A stretch of DNA of 64,000 nt from an uncultured Lachnospiraceae bacterium (GTDB lineage: Bacteria; Bacillota; Clostridia; Lachnospirales; Lachnospiraceae): NCBI GenBank assembly GCA_910584945.1, contig CAJUDY010000001.1, forward strand, positions 93,279 to 157,278, written 5' to 3'. Positions 25,633 through 33,734 of this stretch are shown one piece after another (the stretch's first letter is position 1; each line of letters begins with the position of its first letter). The notes beneath the pieces were generated by a model that was not told where the DNA came from, did no database searches, and saw only the letters and a list, made by a program, of their open reading frames with translations. The translations under genes and the position numbers were made by a program.

Positions 25633-26418
25633 ATGGCAATACTGGAAGTAGAACATATCTGTAAATCTTTTGAACGGACCGAAGTGCTGAAAGACATCAG
25701 CTTTTCCCTGGAAGAAGGGCAGGTGCTCTCCATTATCGGTTCTTCCGGAAGCGGTAAGACCACCCTGCTTCGCTGCCTGAATTTTCTGGAACGCCCGGAC
25801 AGCGGTTTCATCCGCGTGTGCGGGGAGACCCTTTTTGACAGCGGGAATCCTTCTTCCATGCAGGAGTCGGAGATTCGTAAAAAAAGGCTGCATTTTGGAC
25901 TGGTTTTTCAGTCCTTCAATCTGTTTCCCCAGTACACGGCGTTGGGTAATGTGATGCTGGCCAAAGAACTGCTGGCAAAAGAGCAGCCGGATTATAAGAC
26001 GAGAAAAAAGGAGATCCAGGAGGAAATCCGGGTGCTGGCGGAGGAACTGCTAAAACAGATGGGGCTTTCCGACCGGATGCACAACTATCCCCATCAGCTT
26101 TCTGGAGGGCAGTGCCAGCGGGTGGCTATCGCGCGGGCTTTGGCGCTGAAGCCGGATATTCTCTGTTTCGACGAGCCCACATCGGCGCTGGATCCGGAGC
26201 TTACGGGGGAGGTGCTGAAGGTGATGAAGGAGCTGGCGGAGCAGAAGACGACCATGATTATCGTGACTCATGAGATGGCCTTTGCGAGGGATGTGGCCAG
26301 CCATGTGATCTTTATGGACGACGGGTATATCCTGGAGCAGGGAACGCCGAGCCAGGTGTTCGAGCATTCCCATGAGGAGAGGACGAGGCAATTCTTGTCA
26401 AGGTTTACCAATGGATAA
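25633..26418 (+). CDS. Polar amino acid ABC transporter ATP-binding protein
   Basis: This 261-residue ATPase powers the importer encoded just upstream (GlnQ/HisP type). It has Walker A GSSGSGKT near residue 37, the signature LSGGQCQRVAIARAL, Walker B ILCFDEPTSALD, and the switch His in IIVTHEMAFA. Cys replaces the usual Gln in the signature's second half (GGQCQRV), a mild change. A family-typical C-terminal segment ends in TRQFLSRF. AGGAGGGCG precedes the ATG 14 bases after the permease gene. A modest terminator follows. Confidence 0.93.
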   Translation: MAILEVEHICKSFERTEVLKDISFSLEEGQVLSIIGSSGSGKTTLLRCLNFLERPDSGFIRVCGETLFDSGNPSSMQESEIRKKRLHFGLVFQSFNLFPQYTALGNVMLAKELLAKEQPDYKTRKKEIQEEIRVLAEELLKQMGLSDRMHNYPHQLSGGQCQRVAIARALALKPDILCFDEPTSALDPELTGEVLKVMKELAEQKTTMIIVTHEMAFARDVASHVIFMDDGYILEQGTPSQVFEHSHEERTRQFLSRFTNG

Positions 26419-26427
26419 TGTATGAGC

Positions 26428-26465
26428 GAAGAGGCTGTCATATGGGGTGTGGCGGCTTCTTTTTT
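26428..26465 (+). terminator. Possible terminator after the amino acid transporter
   Basis: GAAG and CTTC close an imperfect stem (2x2 internal loop, several G-U pairs) followed by TTTTTT. The placement is right but the stem is weak. Confidence 0.45.
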
Positions 26466-26549
26466 GTGTGAAGCCTGGGTATTGGGTGTCCGGGTAGCCA
26501 ATAACCGGGCGGCTAACGATTTATTCAGAACGGAAAAATAAGAAAACAG

Positions 26550-26578
26550 TTGAAATCTGGCATTTGTCGGGGTATACT
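26550..26578 (+). promoter_or_regulatory. Promoter of purC-purF
   Basis: TTGAAA at 26550-26555 and TATACT at 26573-26578 have a 17-base spacer, leaving a leader of about 97 bases before purC. Confidence 0.75.
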
Positions 26579-26595
26579 GTTGGCGAAGCCTGACG

Positions 26596-26622
26596 GTCGG
26601 GATTTTTGAAAGGGAATCCGAC
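26596..26622 (+). promoter_or_regulatory. Structured purC leader hairpin
   Basis: GTCGG-G-ATT at 26596-26604 pairs with AATCCGAC at 26615-26622 with one bulged G and a TTTTTGAAAGGG-type loop, in the predicted 5' leader. CCTGACGG ahead and ACGAAAGGG behind may extend it. I do not recognise it as a known purine, ZTP, PRPP or guanidine riboswitch. Confidence 0.4.
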
Positions 26623-26681
26623 GAAAGGGTATAGATACGAGAAAGAAAACCATCAGATTTAGAAAAGGACAGGTAAGGAAA

Positions 26682-27389
26682 ATGGAAAAGAAAGAGCTTC
26701 TGTATGAAGGAAAAGCGAAGAAAGTGTATACAACAGAGGACCCGGATGTATTGATCGTATCCTATAAAGATGATGCGACGGCGTTCAACGGGGAGAAGAA
26801 GGGAACGATCGCCGGGAAGGGCGTCATCAACAACCGTATGAGCAATCACGTTTTTAAGCTGGTGGAGAAAGCGGGCGTTCCGACTCATCTGATTGAGGAG
26901 TTAAATGACAGAGAGACCGCGGTAAAGAAAGTGGAGATCGTTCCGCTGGAGGTGATCGTCCGCAATGTGGCGGCGGGAAGTTTTTCCAAGAGACTTGGGG
27001 TGGAAGAGGGAACTCCTTTCACCGCTCCGACCCTGGAGTTCAGTTATAAGAACGACGCTCTGGGGGATCCGCTGATCAACGATTATTTTGCCATCGCGCT
27101 GAACCTGGCCACCAGAGAAGAGATCGAGAAGATTACCGAGTACGCGTTCAAAGTCAACGACGTGTACAAGGCGTATTTTGCGCAGCTTGGCATCGATCTG
27201 ATTGACTTTAAGATCGAGTTTGGTCGTTATAAGGGAGAAATCATTTTAGCCGACGAAACTTCGCCGGATACCTGCAGGCTGTGGGATTCCAAGACCCATG
27301 AAAAGCTGGACAAGGACCGCTTCCGCCGGGATCTGGGCAATGTGGAGGAAGCGTATCAGGAAGTGTTCAAGAGACTGGGGCTGGATTAA
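26682..27389 (+). CDS. purC: SAICAR synthetase (phosphoribosylaminoimidazole-succinocarboxamide synthase)
   Basis: PurC joins aspartate to CAIR using ATP, forming SAICAR in purine synthesis. At 235 residues it is the compact bacterial form. Family blocks are LYEGKAKKVYTTEDPD, DATAFNGEKKGTI, the signature VRNVAAGSFSKRLG, and the second signature IDFKIEFGRYKGEIILADE, then SPDTCRLWD. It is followed by purF one base after its stop codon, while purB, which acts right after PurC, is 1.75 kb downstream behind a structured intergenic region. A GGACAGGTAAGG stretch serves as a weak ribosome site. Confidence 0.97.
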   Translation: MEKKELLYEGKAKKVYTTEDPDVLIVSYKDDATAFNGEKKGTIAGKGVINNRMSNHVFKLVEKAGVPTHLIEELNDRETAVKKVEIVPLEVIVRNVAAGSFSKRLGVEEGTPFTAPTLEFSYKNDALGDPLINDYFAIALNLATREEIEKITEYAFKVNDVYKAYFAQLGIDLIDFKIEFGRYKGEIILADETSPDTCRLWDSKTHEKLDKDRFRRDLGNVEEAYQEVFKRLGLD

Positions 27390-27390
27390 T

Positions 27391-28824
27391 TTGAAAGAAT
27401 ACGAAGGAGCATTTGAAGGACTCCGGGAAGAATGCGGGGTATTCGGCATCTATGATTTTGACAAAGGAGATGTGGCGCAGACGGCCTACTACGGCCTTCT
27501 GGCGCTGCAGCACAGAGGTCAGGAAAGCTGCGGCATCGCTGTAGGAGACACCGACGGTCCCCGGAAAGTAGTGACGCACAAGGATATGGGGCTGGTCAAT
27601 GAAGTCTTTACCCCGGAGGTCTTGGGGCGGATGCATGGAGACATCGCCATTGGTCATACCCGGTATTCCACGGCGGGAAGCAGTACCAGGGAGAACGCGC
27701 AGCCTCTGGTGCTCAACTACATCAAAGGAACGCTGGCGGTGGCCCATAACGGCAATCTGGTTAACGCCCCTACCCTGCGTCGGGAGCTGGAGTACAGCGG
27801 AGCTATCTTTCAGACCACCATTGATTCCGAGGTGATTGCCTATCATATCGCCAGAGAGCGGGTGAATTCCGCGACGGTGGAAGAAGCCGTGTCAAGGGCC
27901 ATGGAGAAGATCAAGGGCGCCTATTCTCTGGTGGTTATGTCCCCGAGAAAACTGATCGGGGCGCGTGATCCCTACGGCTTCCGGCCGCTGTGCATCGGAA
28001 AACGAGAAAACACCTATATCCTTGCCTCCGAGACCTGCGCCCTTCAAACCATCGGGGCTGAGTATATTCGGGACGTGGAGCCGGGGGAGATTGTCAGCAT
28101 CTCTCCCTCTAAAGGCATCGAGTCCGACCGGAGTCACTGTCTTCCAAAAGAAAAAGAGGCAAGATGCATCTTTGAATATATTTACTTTGCAAGGCCGGAC
28201 AGCCAGATCGACGGAGTCAGCGTCTACGGCTCCCGCATCAAGGCTGGCAGATACCTGGCCATGGACAGCCCGGTGGAGGCGGACCTGGTGGTGGGCGTTC
28301 CCGAGTCCGGCAACGCGGCGGCCCTGGGTTATGCCATGGAGTCCGGCATCCCCTACGGGACGGCTTTTGTAAAGAACAGCTACATCGGCAGGACCTTCAT
28401 CAAGCCCGGACAGAGCAGCCGGGAGTCCAGCGTCCAGGTAAAGCTAAGCGTCTTAAAAGAGGCAGTCAGGGATAAGCGGATCATTATGATCGATGATTCC
28501 ATCGTCCGGGGAACCACCAGCGACCGCATCGTCCGCATGCTTCGGGACGCCGGAGCCAAAGAAGTGCACATGCGCATCAGCTCACCGCCCTTTTTGTACC
28601 CCTGCTACTTCGGCACGGACGTACCCGCAAGAGACCAGCTGATCGCCTGCAACCGGAGCGTGGAAGAGATCCGTAAGATCATCGGCGCCGACACCCTGGC
28701 TTATCTGAACCTCGACCGCCTGAGCGGAATCGTGGAAGGCCTCCCTTACTGCAGCGCCTGCTTCACCGGCTCCTACCCCCTGACCCCGCCCTCCGAAGAC
28801 ATCCGCGGCGACTACGATCCCTGA
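27391..28824 (+). CDS. purF: Amidophosphoribosyltransferase (glutamine PRPP amidotransferase)
   Basis: PurF makes the committed purine step, converting PRPP and glutamine to phosphoribosylamine. The N-terminal Ntn-type glutaminase begins at Cys15 in LREECGVFGIYD after a 14-residue leader that must be cut off, as in the Bacillus-type enzyme. The PRPP loop is IIMIDDSIVRGTTSDRIV. Cys residues in EKEARCIFEY, FLYPCYFG and GLPYCSACF match the four ligands of the Bacillus-type [4Fe-4S] cluster. I chose the TTG at 27391, one base after the purC stop; starting further upstream would add nonsense overlapping purC. The length of 477 residues is normal. Confidence 0.95.
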   Translation: MKEYEGAFEGLREECGVFGIYDFDKGDVAQTAYYGLLALQHRGQESCGIAVGDTDGPRKVVTHKDMGLVNEVFTPEVLGRMHGDIAIGHTRYSTAGSSTRENAQPLVLNYIKGTLAVAHNGNLVNAPTLRRELEYSGAIFQTTIDSEVIAYHIARERVNSATVEEAVSRAMEKIKGAYSLVVMSPRKLIGARDPYGFRPLCIGKRENTYILASETCALQTIGAEYIRDVEPGEIVSISPSKGIESDRSHCLPKEKEARCIFEYIYFARPDSQIDGVSVYGSRIKAGRYLAMDSPVEADLVVGVPESGNAAALGYAMESGIPYGTAFVKNSYIGRTFIKPGQSSRESSVQVKLSVLKEAVRDKRIIMIDDSIVRGTTSDRIVRMLRDAGAKEVHMRISSPPFLYPCYFGTDVPARDQLIACNRSVEEIRKIIGADTLAYLNLDRLSGIVEGLPYCSACFTGSYPLTPPSEDIRGDYDP

Positions 28825-28852
28825 GAAGCAGCCTCACGTTTTATTTAACATT

Positions 28853-28864
28853 TTGTTTAAACAA
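28853..28864. repeat. 12-bp perfect palindrome downstream of purF
   Basis: TTGTTTAAACAA reads the same on both strands. It lies in an AT-rich stretch between purF and the structured element. It could be a protein-binding site or chance. Confidence 0.3.
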
Positions 28865-28937
28865 TATCTGTCTGCTGCATTCTCTCAGGCAGATCCTACA
28901 AAAACTTTTCGGGCAGAATTTCGAAAACGTTCGCAGT

Positions 28938-29087
28938 CGGCAAAAGCAGGTCCTGGGAAGAGACGTTACAGGCAATGGAGACAAGACCCAAACTTCATGG
29001 AGGCCCACACGCCGACATGAAGTTCGCTTTCGGGGGCTTGTCGGAATGCTTTGCCGTCCCGGCTCTGAGCAGGACCTGCTTTTGCCG
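28938..29087. ncRNA. Rod-like 150-nt structured element between purF and purB (candidate ncRNA or purB leader)
   Basis: The 317-base gap between purF and purB holds a long foldable rod. An 18-bp perfect closing stem pairs 28938-28955 with 29070-29087. A roughly 15/14-base central bubble follows. Then come GGCAA/TTGCC (28971-28975 with 29051-29055), GACAAG-CCC paired with GGG-CTTGTC (28980-28989 with 29034-29042), AACTTCATG/CATGAAGTT (28991-28999 with 29016-29024) and GGC/GCC at the tip. A closing stem, central bubble and long apical stem is the general plan of 6S RNA, but I cannot match conserved 6S sequence and see no clear promoter on either strand. The strand is therefore undecided. Confidence 0.5.
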
Positions 29088-29141
29088 GCCACAGCACCTT
29101 CAAGTTCTGCACCACCATTTTAGAAAGGAATTCACCCCATT

Positions 29142-30575
29142 ATGACAACAGACCGCTACCAAAGCCCCTTATCCGAGCGCTACGCCAGTAAGGAGATGCA
29201 GTACATCTTCTCCCCGGACAAGAAGTTCCGCACCTGGCGGAAGCTGTGGATTGCCCTGGCAGAGACCGAAAAAGAACTGGGCCTTCCCATCACCCAGGAA
29301 CAGATCGACGAACTGAAATCCCATGCGGAGGACATCAATTATGAAGTAGCCAAAGCCCGGGAAAAAGAAGTGCGCCATGACGTCATGTCCCATGTATACG
29401 CCTACGGCGTCCAGTGCCCCAAGGCAAAAGGGATCATCCATCTTGGAGCGACCTCCTGTTATGTGGGAGACAATACGGACATCATCGTGATGACCGAAGC
29501 CCTGGGGCTGGTAAGAAAAAAACTGATTAACGTCATCGCTGCGCTGGCGGAATTCGCGGACCGGTATAAAGCGCAGCCCACCCTGGCTTTCACCCATTTC
29601 CAGCCGGCCCAGCCGACGACGGTGGGCAAGCGGGCCTCCCTCTGGCTGCAGGAATTCTGCATGGACCTGGAGGATCTGGAGTATGTGCTTGGGACCATGA
29701 AGCTTTTAGGCTCCAAAGGTACCACCGGAACCCAGGCAAGCTTTCTGGAGCTCTTTGAGGGAGACCAGGAGACCATCGACAAGATCGATCCGATGATCGC
29801 GGAGAAGATGGGCTTTTCCGCCTGCGTGCCCGTATCCGGCCAGACCTATTCCCGCAAGACCGATACCCGGGTCTTGAATGTACTTGCCGGCATCGCGGCT
29901 TCCGCCCATAAGATGTCCAACGATATCCGGCTGTTGCAGCATTTAAAAGAAGTGGAAGAACCCTTTGAAAAGCTGCAGATCGGCTCTTCCGCCATGGCCT
30001 ACAAGCGAAATCCCATGCGAAGTGAGCGCATCGCCTCTCTGTCCAGATATGTGATGATCGACGCGCTGAATCCGGCCATCACTTCTGCAACCCAGTGGTT
30101 TGAGCGGACTCTGGATGATTCGGCGAACAAACGTTTGTCCATCCCGGAAGGATTTCTTGCCATTGACGGCATCCTGGATCTGTGCCTGAACGTGGCGGAC
30201 GGATTGGTAGTCTATCCCAAAGTCATTGAAAAACGTCTGATGAGCGAGCTGCCCTTTATGGCGACGGAGAACATTATGATGGATGCAGTAAAAGCGGGAG
30301 GGGACCGTCAGGAGCTGCATGAAAAGATCCGCACCCTTTCCATGGAAGCCGGAAAGAACGTGAAGGAAGAGGGAAAGGAGAATAACCTTCTGGAACTGAT
30401 CGCGGCAGACCCGGCTTTCAATATGACCATGGAGGAACTTTTGGCCTGTATGGAGCCCTCCCGCTATGCGGGGCGTTCCGAAGTGCAGGTAGAAGCCTTT
30501 TTAAAACAGGTCGTGGAACCGATTCTGAAAGAAAACCAGGAGCTACTGGGGATCAAAGCGGATATAAAGGTATAA
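29142..30575 (+). CDS. purB: Adenylosuccinate lyase
   Basis: PurB splits SAICAR and adenylosuccinate, releasing fumarate, in two steps of purine synthesis. The fumarase/aspartase-superfamily signature is SSAMAYKRNPMRSER, in the form typical of the longer, eukaryote-like PurB group. Other blocks are HLGATSCYVGDNTDI, FTHFQPAQPTTVGKRA with the catalytic-type His, and GTTGTQASFLELF. The length of 477 residues agrees with this group. AGAAAGGAA lies about ten bases ahead of the ATG. It may have its own promoter or be controlled through the upstream structured element. Confidence 0.96.
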   Translation: MTTDRYQSPLSERYASKEMQYIFSPDKKFRTWRKLWIALAETEKELGLPITQEQIDELKSHAEDINYEVAKAREKEVRHDVMSHVYAYGVQCPKAKGIIHLGATSCYVGDNTDIIVMTEALGLVRKKLINVIAALAEFADRYKAQPTLAFTHFQPAQPTTVGKRASLWLQEFCMDLEDLEYVLGTMKLLGSKGTTGTQASFLELFEGDQETIDKIDPMIAEKMGFSACVPVSGQTYSRKTDTRVLNVLAGIAASAHKMSNDIRLLQHLKEVEEPFEKLQIGSSAMAYKRNPMRSERIASLSRYVMIDALNPAITSATQWFERTLDDSANKRLSIPEGFLAIDGILDLCLNVADGLVVYPKVIEKRLMSELPFMATENIMMDAVKAGGDRQELHEKIRTLSMEAGKNVKEEGKENNLLELIAADPAFNMTMEELLACMEPSRYAGRSEVQVEAFLKQVVEPILKENQELLGIKADIKV

Positions 30576-30587
30576 AAAAGGGGAACC

Positions 30588-31418
30588 ATGTACTGTTATC
30601 ATTTTCGCGAATGGCTGTCGTTCTTTTACTTTTACTGTATTTTCGGATGGTGCTTTGAGTCTTCTTATGTGTCGATCAAAGAAAAGCGACTCACGAACCG
30701 GGGATTTTTAAAGGGGCCATGGCTTCCTCTGTATGGGAGCGGAGCGATTCTGGTCCTTTGGCTGACGCTGCCTTTTCAGAAAAATCCGTTTCTGGTCTAT
30801 GTGGTGGGGGCTCTGGGCGCCACCGTGCTTGAGTATGTCACGGGAGAAGTCATGGTGCGGCTGTTCAAAGTCCGGTACTGGGATTACAGCGGTCAAAGGT
30901 TTCAGTACAAAGGCCATATCTGCCTGAGCTCCTCCATCGCCTGGGGTTTCTTGAGTCTGCTTATGGTCTATGGGGTCCATCTGCCGGTGGAGCGGCTGAT
31001 CCTCTGGATGCACGAAGAAGTGGTGTCGGTGCTGACTTTTGGAATCACCGTCTTCATGGCCTGTGACTTCAGCAGCGCCTTCCGTCAAGCCATGGATCTG
31101 CGTGCCCTGCTTCTTCAGGCAGAGCAGATCCGCGCGGAACTGGAGCAGAGGGCTGAGGAAAAGAGACGCCTTCTGGAAGCCACGACGACCTTTGCCAAAG
31201 CGGCCGTGGAAGAAAGCCTGGAAGAGCGGCGGGAGCGGCTTGCGAAGAAGCTGGAGGATGAGGTCCTTAAGCTTCGGGAACGCCAGGAGCAGCTGAAGGA
31301 GCATATGACGAAAAAAGCGGAGCGATTGCTTCTTGGCAATCCGGGTTCCCGGTTTATGATCACGCTCGACAATGCCGGAGAGATCCGGGAGCGGATTCGG
31401 AGAAGAAAGAGGAAATGA
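30588..31418 (+). CDS. CmpB-like membrane protein (putative ABC-transporter permease family)
   Basis: This 276-residue protein has four to five membrane helices in its first 165 residues, then a long charged coiled coil. FYFYCIFGWCFESSYVSIKEKR and TNRGFLKGPWLPLYGSGAI are the hallmarks of the family named after CmpB, annotated as putative ABC permease although direct evidence is thin. From about residue 170, heptad-like helices rich in Glu, Arg and Leu extend into the cytoplasm. It follows purB by 12 bases and is probably co-transcribed. No partner ATPase is adjacent, so a transport role is doubtful. Confidence 0.75.
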   Translation: MYCYHFREWLSFFYFYCIFGWCFESSYVSIKEKRLTNRGFLKGPWLPLYGSGAILVLWLTLPFQKNPFLVYVVGALGATVLEYVTGEVMVRLFKVRYWDYSGQRFQYKGHICLSSSIAWGFLSLLMVYGVHLPVERLILWMHEEVVSVLTFGITVFMACDFSSAFRQAMDLRALLLQAEQIRAELEQRAEEKRRLLEATTTFAKAAVEESLEERRERLAKKLEDEVLKLRERQEQLKEHMTKKAERLLLGNPGSRFMITLDNAGEIRERIRRRKRK

Positions 31419-31426
31419 TTAAGAAA

Positions 31427-31470
31427 ACTGCTGCAGAGCAAGAGAGACGGTTCTGCGGCAGTCTTTTTTT
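31427..31470 (+). terminator. Intrinsic terminator after the CmpB-like gene
   Basis: ACTGCTGCAGA pairs with TCTGCGGCAGT (11 pairs, one G-U) and is followed by a run of seven T. Confidence 0.88.
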
Positions 31471-31494
31471 CACAGAATATTCATATTTTGCCGC

Positions 31495-31523
31495 TTGACA
31501 TCGTTAGAAATCTAACTTATAAT
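31495..31523 (+). promoter_or_regulatory. Consensus promoter of the MarR-ABC exporter operon
   Basis: Perfect TTGACA at 31495-31500 and perfect TATAAT at 31518-31523 have the ideal 17-base spacer. A promoter this strong needs repression, which the two operators provide. Confidence 0.92.
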
Positions 31524-31539
31524 TGGTTAGACTTCTAAC
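31503..31539. promoter_or_regulatory. Two GTTAGANNTCTAAC operators (predicted MarR sites)
   Basis: GTTAGAAATCTAAC at 31503-31516 fills the spacer between -35 and -10. GTTAGACTTCTAAC at 31526-31539 covers the predicted start of transcription. Both are 14-bp palindromes with identical arms, centred 23 bp apart. The adjacent MarR-type protein is the obvious ligand, giving autoregulation relieved by an exporter substrate. Confidence 0.82.
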
Positions 31540-31558
31540 AGAGAAGGAGGAGGAAACA

Positions 31559-32005
31559 TTGAGAGAAGAGGTCTATCCCATGAGGGCTATGGCGAATCTG
31601 ACTTGTGTGTGGCATCGGGTCATTGAAAAGCAGATGTCAGACTTGGGGCTTAGTTCCATCCAGAGCCGGATGCTGGGATATCTGTATTTTCGGTCCCGTG
31701 AGGGAAAGAAAGTATTCCAGAAGGAACTGGAGGAAGAGTTCAAGATTCGGAAATCTTCTGTGACCAGTGTGATCCAGATTCTGGAGAAAAAGGGTCTGGT
31801 GCGGCGCACCGGGGTGCCCCAGGATGCAAGAAAAAAGGAGCTGATGCTCACGGAACAGGGAATCGCGGTCCAGAAAACCGTCATCGGACGCCTGGACCGC
31901 CTGGAAGCGCTGGTGAACGAAGCCCTTGACCTGGAGGAACGTAAGATCTGGTTTTCCTGTATCTGTAAAATAGAGAAGAGACTGGAGGAGGCAGAATATG
32001 ATTAA
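31559..32005 (+). CDS. MarR-family transcriptional regulator
   Basis: This winged-helix repressor of 148 residues probably controls its own operon with the ABC exporter. The DNA-binding core is visible in QSRMLGYLYFRSREGKKVFQKELEEEF, recognition helix RKSSVTSVIQILEKKGLVRR, and the wing with TGVPQDARKKELMLTEQG. I chose TTG 31559 because AGGAGGAGG lies eight bases ahead; the frame also opens at 31523, but that codon overlaps the -10 box. It overlaps the first ABC gene by 8 bases. The inducer is unknown. Confidence 0.9.
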   Translation: MREEVYPMRAMANLTCVWHRVIEKQMSDLGLSSIQSRMLGYLYFRSREGKKVFQKELEEEFKIRKSSVTSVIQILEKKGLVRRTGVPQDARKKELMLTEQGIAVQKTVIGRLDRLEALVNEALDLEERKIWFSCICKIEKRLEEAEYD

Positions 32006-33734
32006 AAGACTGACGGCGCATATCGGAGAATTCAAAAAGGATACCGTGCTGGCGCCTGTAAGCGTAATATTTGAAGTGATCCTGGAAGTACTTCTGCCGG
32101 TTCTGATGGCCTCGGTCATCGACCGGGGCGTGGAAGCCGGGAATATGAACTATGTCATCCGCATGGGAGTGGTGATGCTGGCAGTGGCCATGCTCTCCCT
32201 GCTGGCAGGCACCATGTCCGGTGTCTTTGCGGCGAGAGCGGCCATGGGATTCGGGCGGAATCTCCGGAAGGCCATGTACGACAACATTCAGGACTTCGCG
32301 TTTTGCAATATTGATCACTTTTCCACGGCGGGACTGGTGACCCGTATGACCACCGACGTGACCAATGTGCAGAACGCGTTCCAGATGATCATCCGGATGT
32401 TTGTGCGGGCCCCGATCATGATGGTGTCGGCCCTGTTCATGTGCGTGACCATCAGCCCCCGGCTGTCGCTGATTTTTCTGGCGGCGCTGATTTTTCTTGG
32501 GTGCGTGCTGGCGTTTATCATCACCAGGGCGTTTTCGATTTTCGACGAGATGTTTAAAGGGTATGACCGGCTCAATGCCAGCGTGCAGGAGAACCTGACC
32601 GGAATCCGGGTGGTAAAGGCCTATGTCCGGGAAGCGTACGAGCAGAAAAAGTTCCGGGGCGCCACCGGGAATCTGAAGGATTTAAGCGTCCATGCGGAGC
32701 GGCTGGTGGTGATGAATCAGCCGGTGATGCAGTTTACGGTCTATACCTGTATTATGCTGGTGTCCTGGTTCGGGGCAAAGCTGATCGTGGTGGACGGGGT
32801 TATGACCACTGGTCAGTTGATGAGCCTTTTTACTTACACCATGCAGATTCTTATGAGTCTGATGATGATCTCCATGATCTTCGTCATGACCACCATGGCC
32901 CGCTCTTCGGCGGAACGAATCGTGGAGGTGCTGGATGAGAAGAGCACGCTGACCGATCCGAAGCACTCGGTCCTGGAAGTGGAGGATGGTTCTATCCGGT
33001 TCGACCATGTGAACTTTTCCTACAGCGGCGACGCGGAAAAATGTGTGCTGCGGGATGTAAATATAGAGATCCGCGCAGGGGAGACCATCGGCATCATCGG
33101 CGGGACCGGAAGCTCCAAGTCCACGCTGGTACAGCTGATCCCCAGGCTCTATGACGTGCTGGACGGCGCGGTGCTGGTAGGCGGACATGATGTGAGAGAA
33201 TATCGGATTGAGACTCTCCGCAACGCCGTGTCCATGGTACTGCAGAAAAATGTGCTGTTTTCCGGGACAATTTTGGAGAACCTAAGATGGGGCAGCAAAG
33301 AGGCCACGGAGGAAGAGTGCCGCCACGCCTGCGAGCTGGCCCAGGCCCATGAATTTATTGAGAAAATGCCGGAAGGCTATCAGACCTATATCGAGCAGGG
33401 CGGAACCAACGTGTCCGGCGGACAGAAGCAGCGGCTCTGTATTGCCAGGGCGCTTTTAAAAAAGCCGAAGATCCTGATACTGGACGATTCCACCAGCGCG
33501 GTGGATACGAAGACGGATTCACTGATCCGGAAAGCCTTTGCGGAAGAGATCCCGGACACCACCAAGCTGATCATCGCCCAGAGGATTTCCTCCGTCCAGG
33601 ACGCGGACCGGATTCTGGTGCTGGATCAGGGGGCGGTCGTGGGATTCGGAACCCACGAGGAACTGTTGAAGGACAACGAGATCTATCGTGACATCTATGA
33701 ATTACAGCAGAAGGGGGCGGATTTTGATGAGTAA
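31998..33734 (+). CDS. ABC exporter half-transporter with the degenerate ATP site
   Basis: This 578-residue protein joins six membrane helices (about residues 15-310) to an ATPase domain, as in multidrug exporters such as BmrC/LmrC. Walker A reads GGTGSSKST and the signature is VSGGQKQR. Walker B is LILDDSTSAVD with Asp where the catalytic Glu should be, and the switch region reads IIAQRISS with Gln for His. So its own ATP site is of the non-hydrolysing kind. Its partner follows with an 8-base overlap, making a heterodimer. It is regulated by the MarR protein upstream. Confidence 0.93.
   Translation: MIKRLTAHIGEFKKDTVLAPVSVIFEVILEVLLPVLMASVIDRGVEAGNMNYVIRMGVVMLAVAMLSLLAGTMSGVFAARAAMGFGRNLRKAMYDNIQDFAFCNIDHFSTAGLVTRMTTDVTNVQNAFQMIIRMFVRAPIMMVSALFMCVTISPRLSLIFLAALIFLGCVLAFIITRAFSIFDEMFKGYDRLNASVQENLTGIRVVKAYVREAYEQKKFRGATGNLKDLSVHAERLVVMNQPVMQFTVYTCIMLVSWFGAKLIVVDGVMTTGQLMSLFTYTMQILMSLMMISMIFVMTTMARSSAERIVEVLDEKSTLTDPKHSVLEVEDGSIRFDHVNFSYSGDAEKCVLRDVNIEIRAGETIGIIGGTGSSKSTLVQLIPRLYDVLDGAVLVGGHDVREYRIETLRNAVSMVLQKNVLFSGTILENLRWGSKEATEEECRHACELAQAHEFIEKMPEGYQTYIEQGGTNVSGGQKQRLCIARALLKKPKILILDDSTSAVDTKTDSLIRKAFAEEIPDTTKLIIAQRISSVQDADRILVLDQGAVVGFGTHEELLKDNEIYRDIYELQQKGADFDE

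Noticed and set aside
28938..29087. Firm call of 6S RNA
   Set aside because: The shape fits, but no conserved 6S sequence or promoter could be recognised by eye, so it is left as an unassigned structured element.
28841..29092. 83-codon minus-strand frame between purF and purB
   Set aside because: Cys/Arg/Ser-rich translation across the structured rod; more likely a by-product of RNA or DNA structure.
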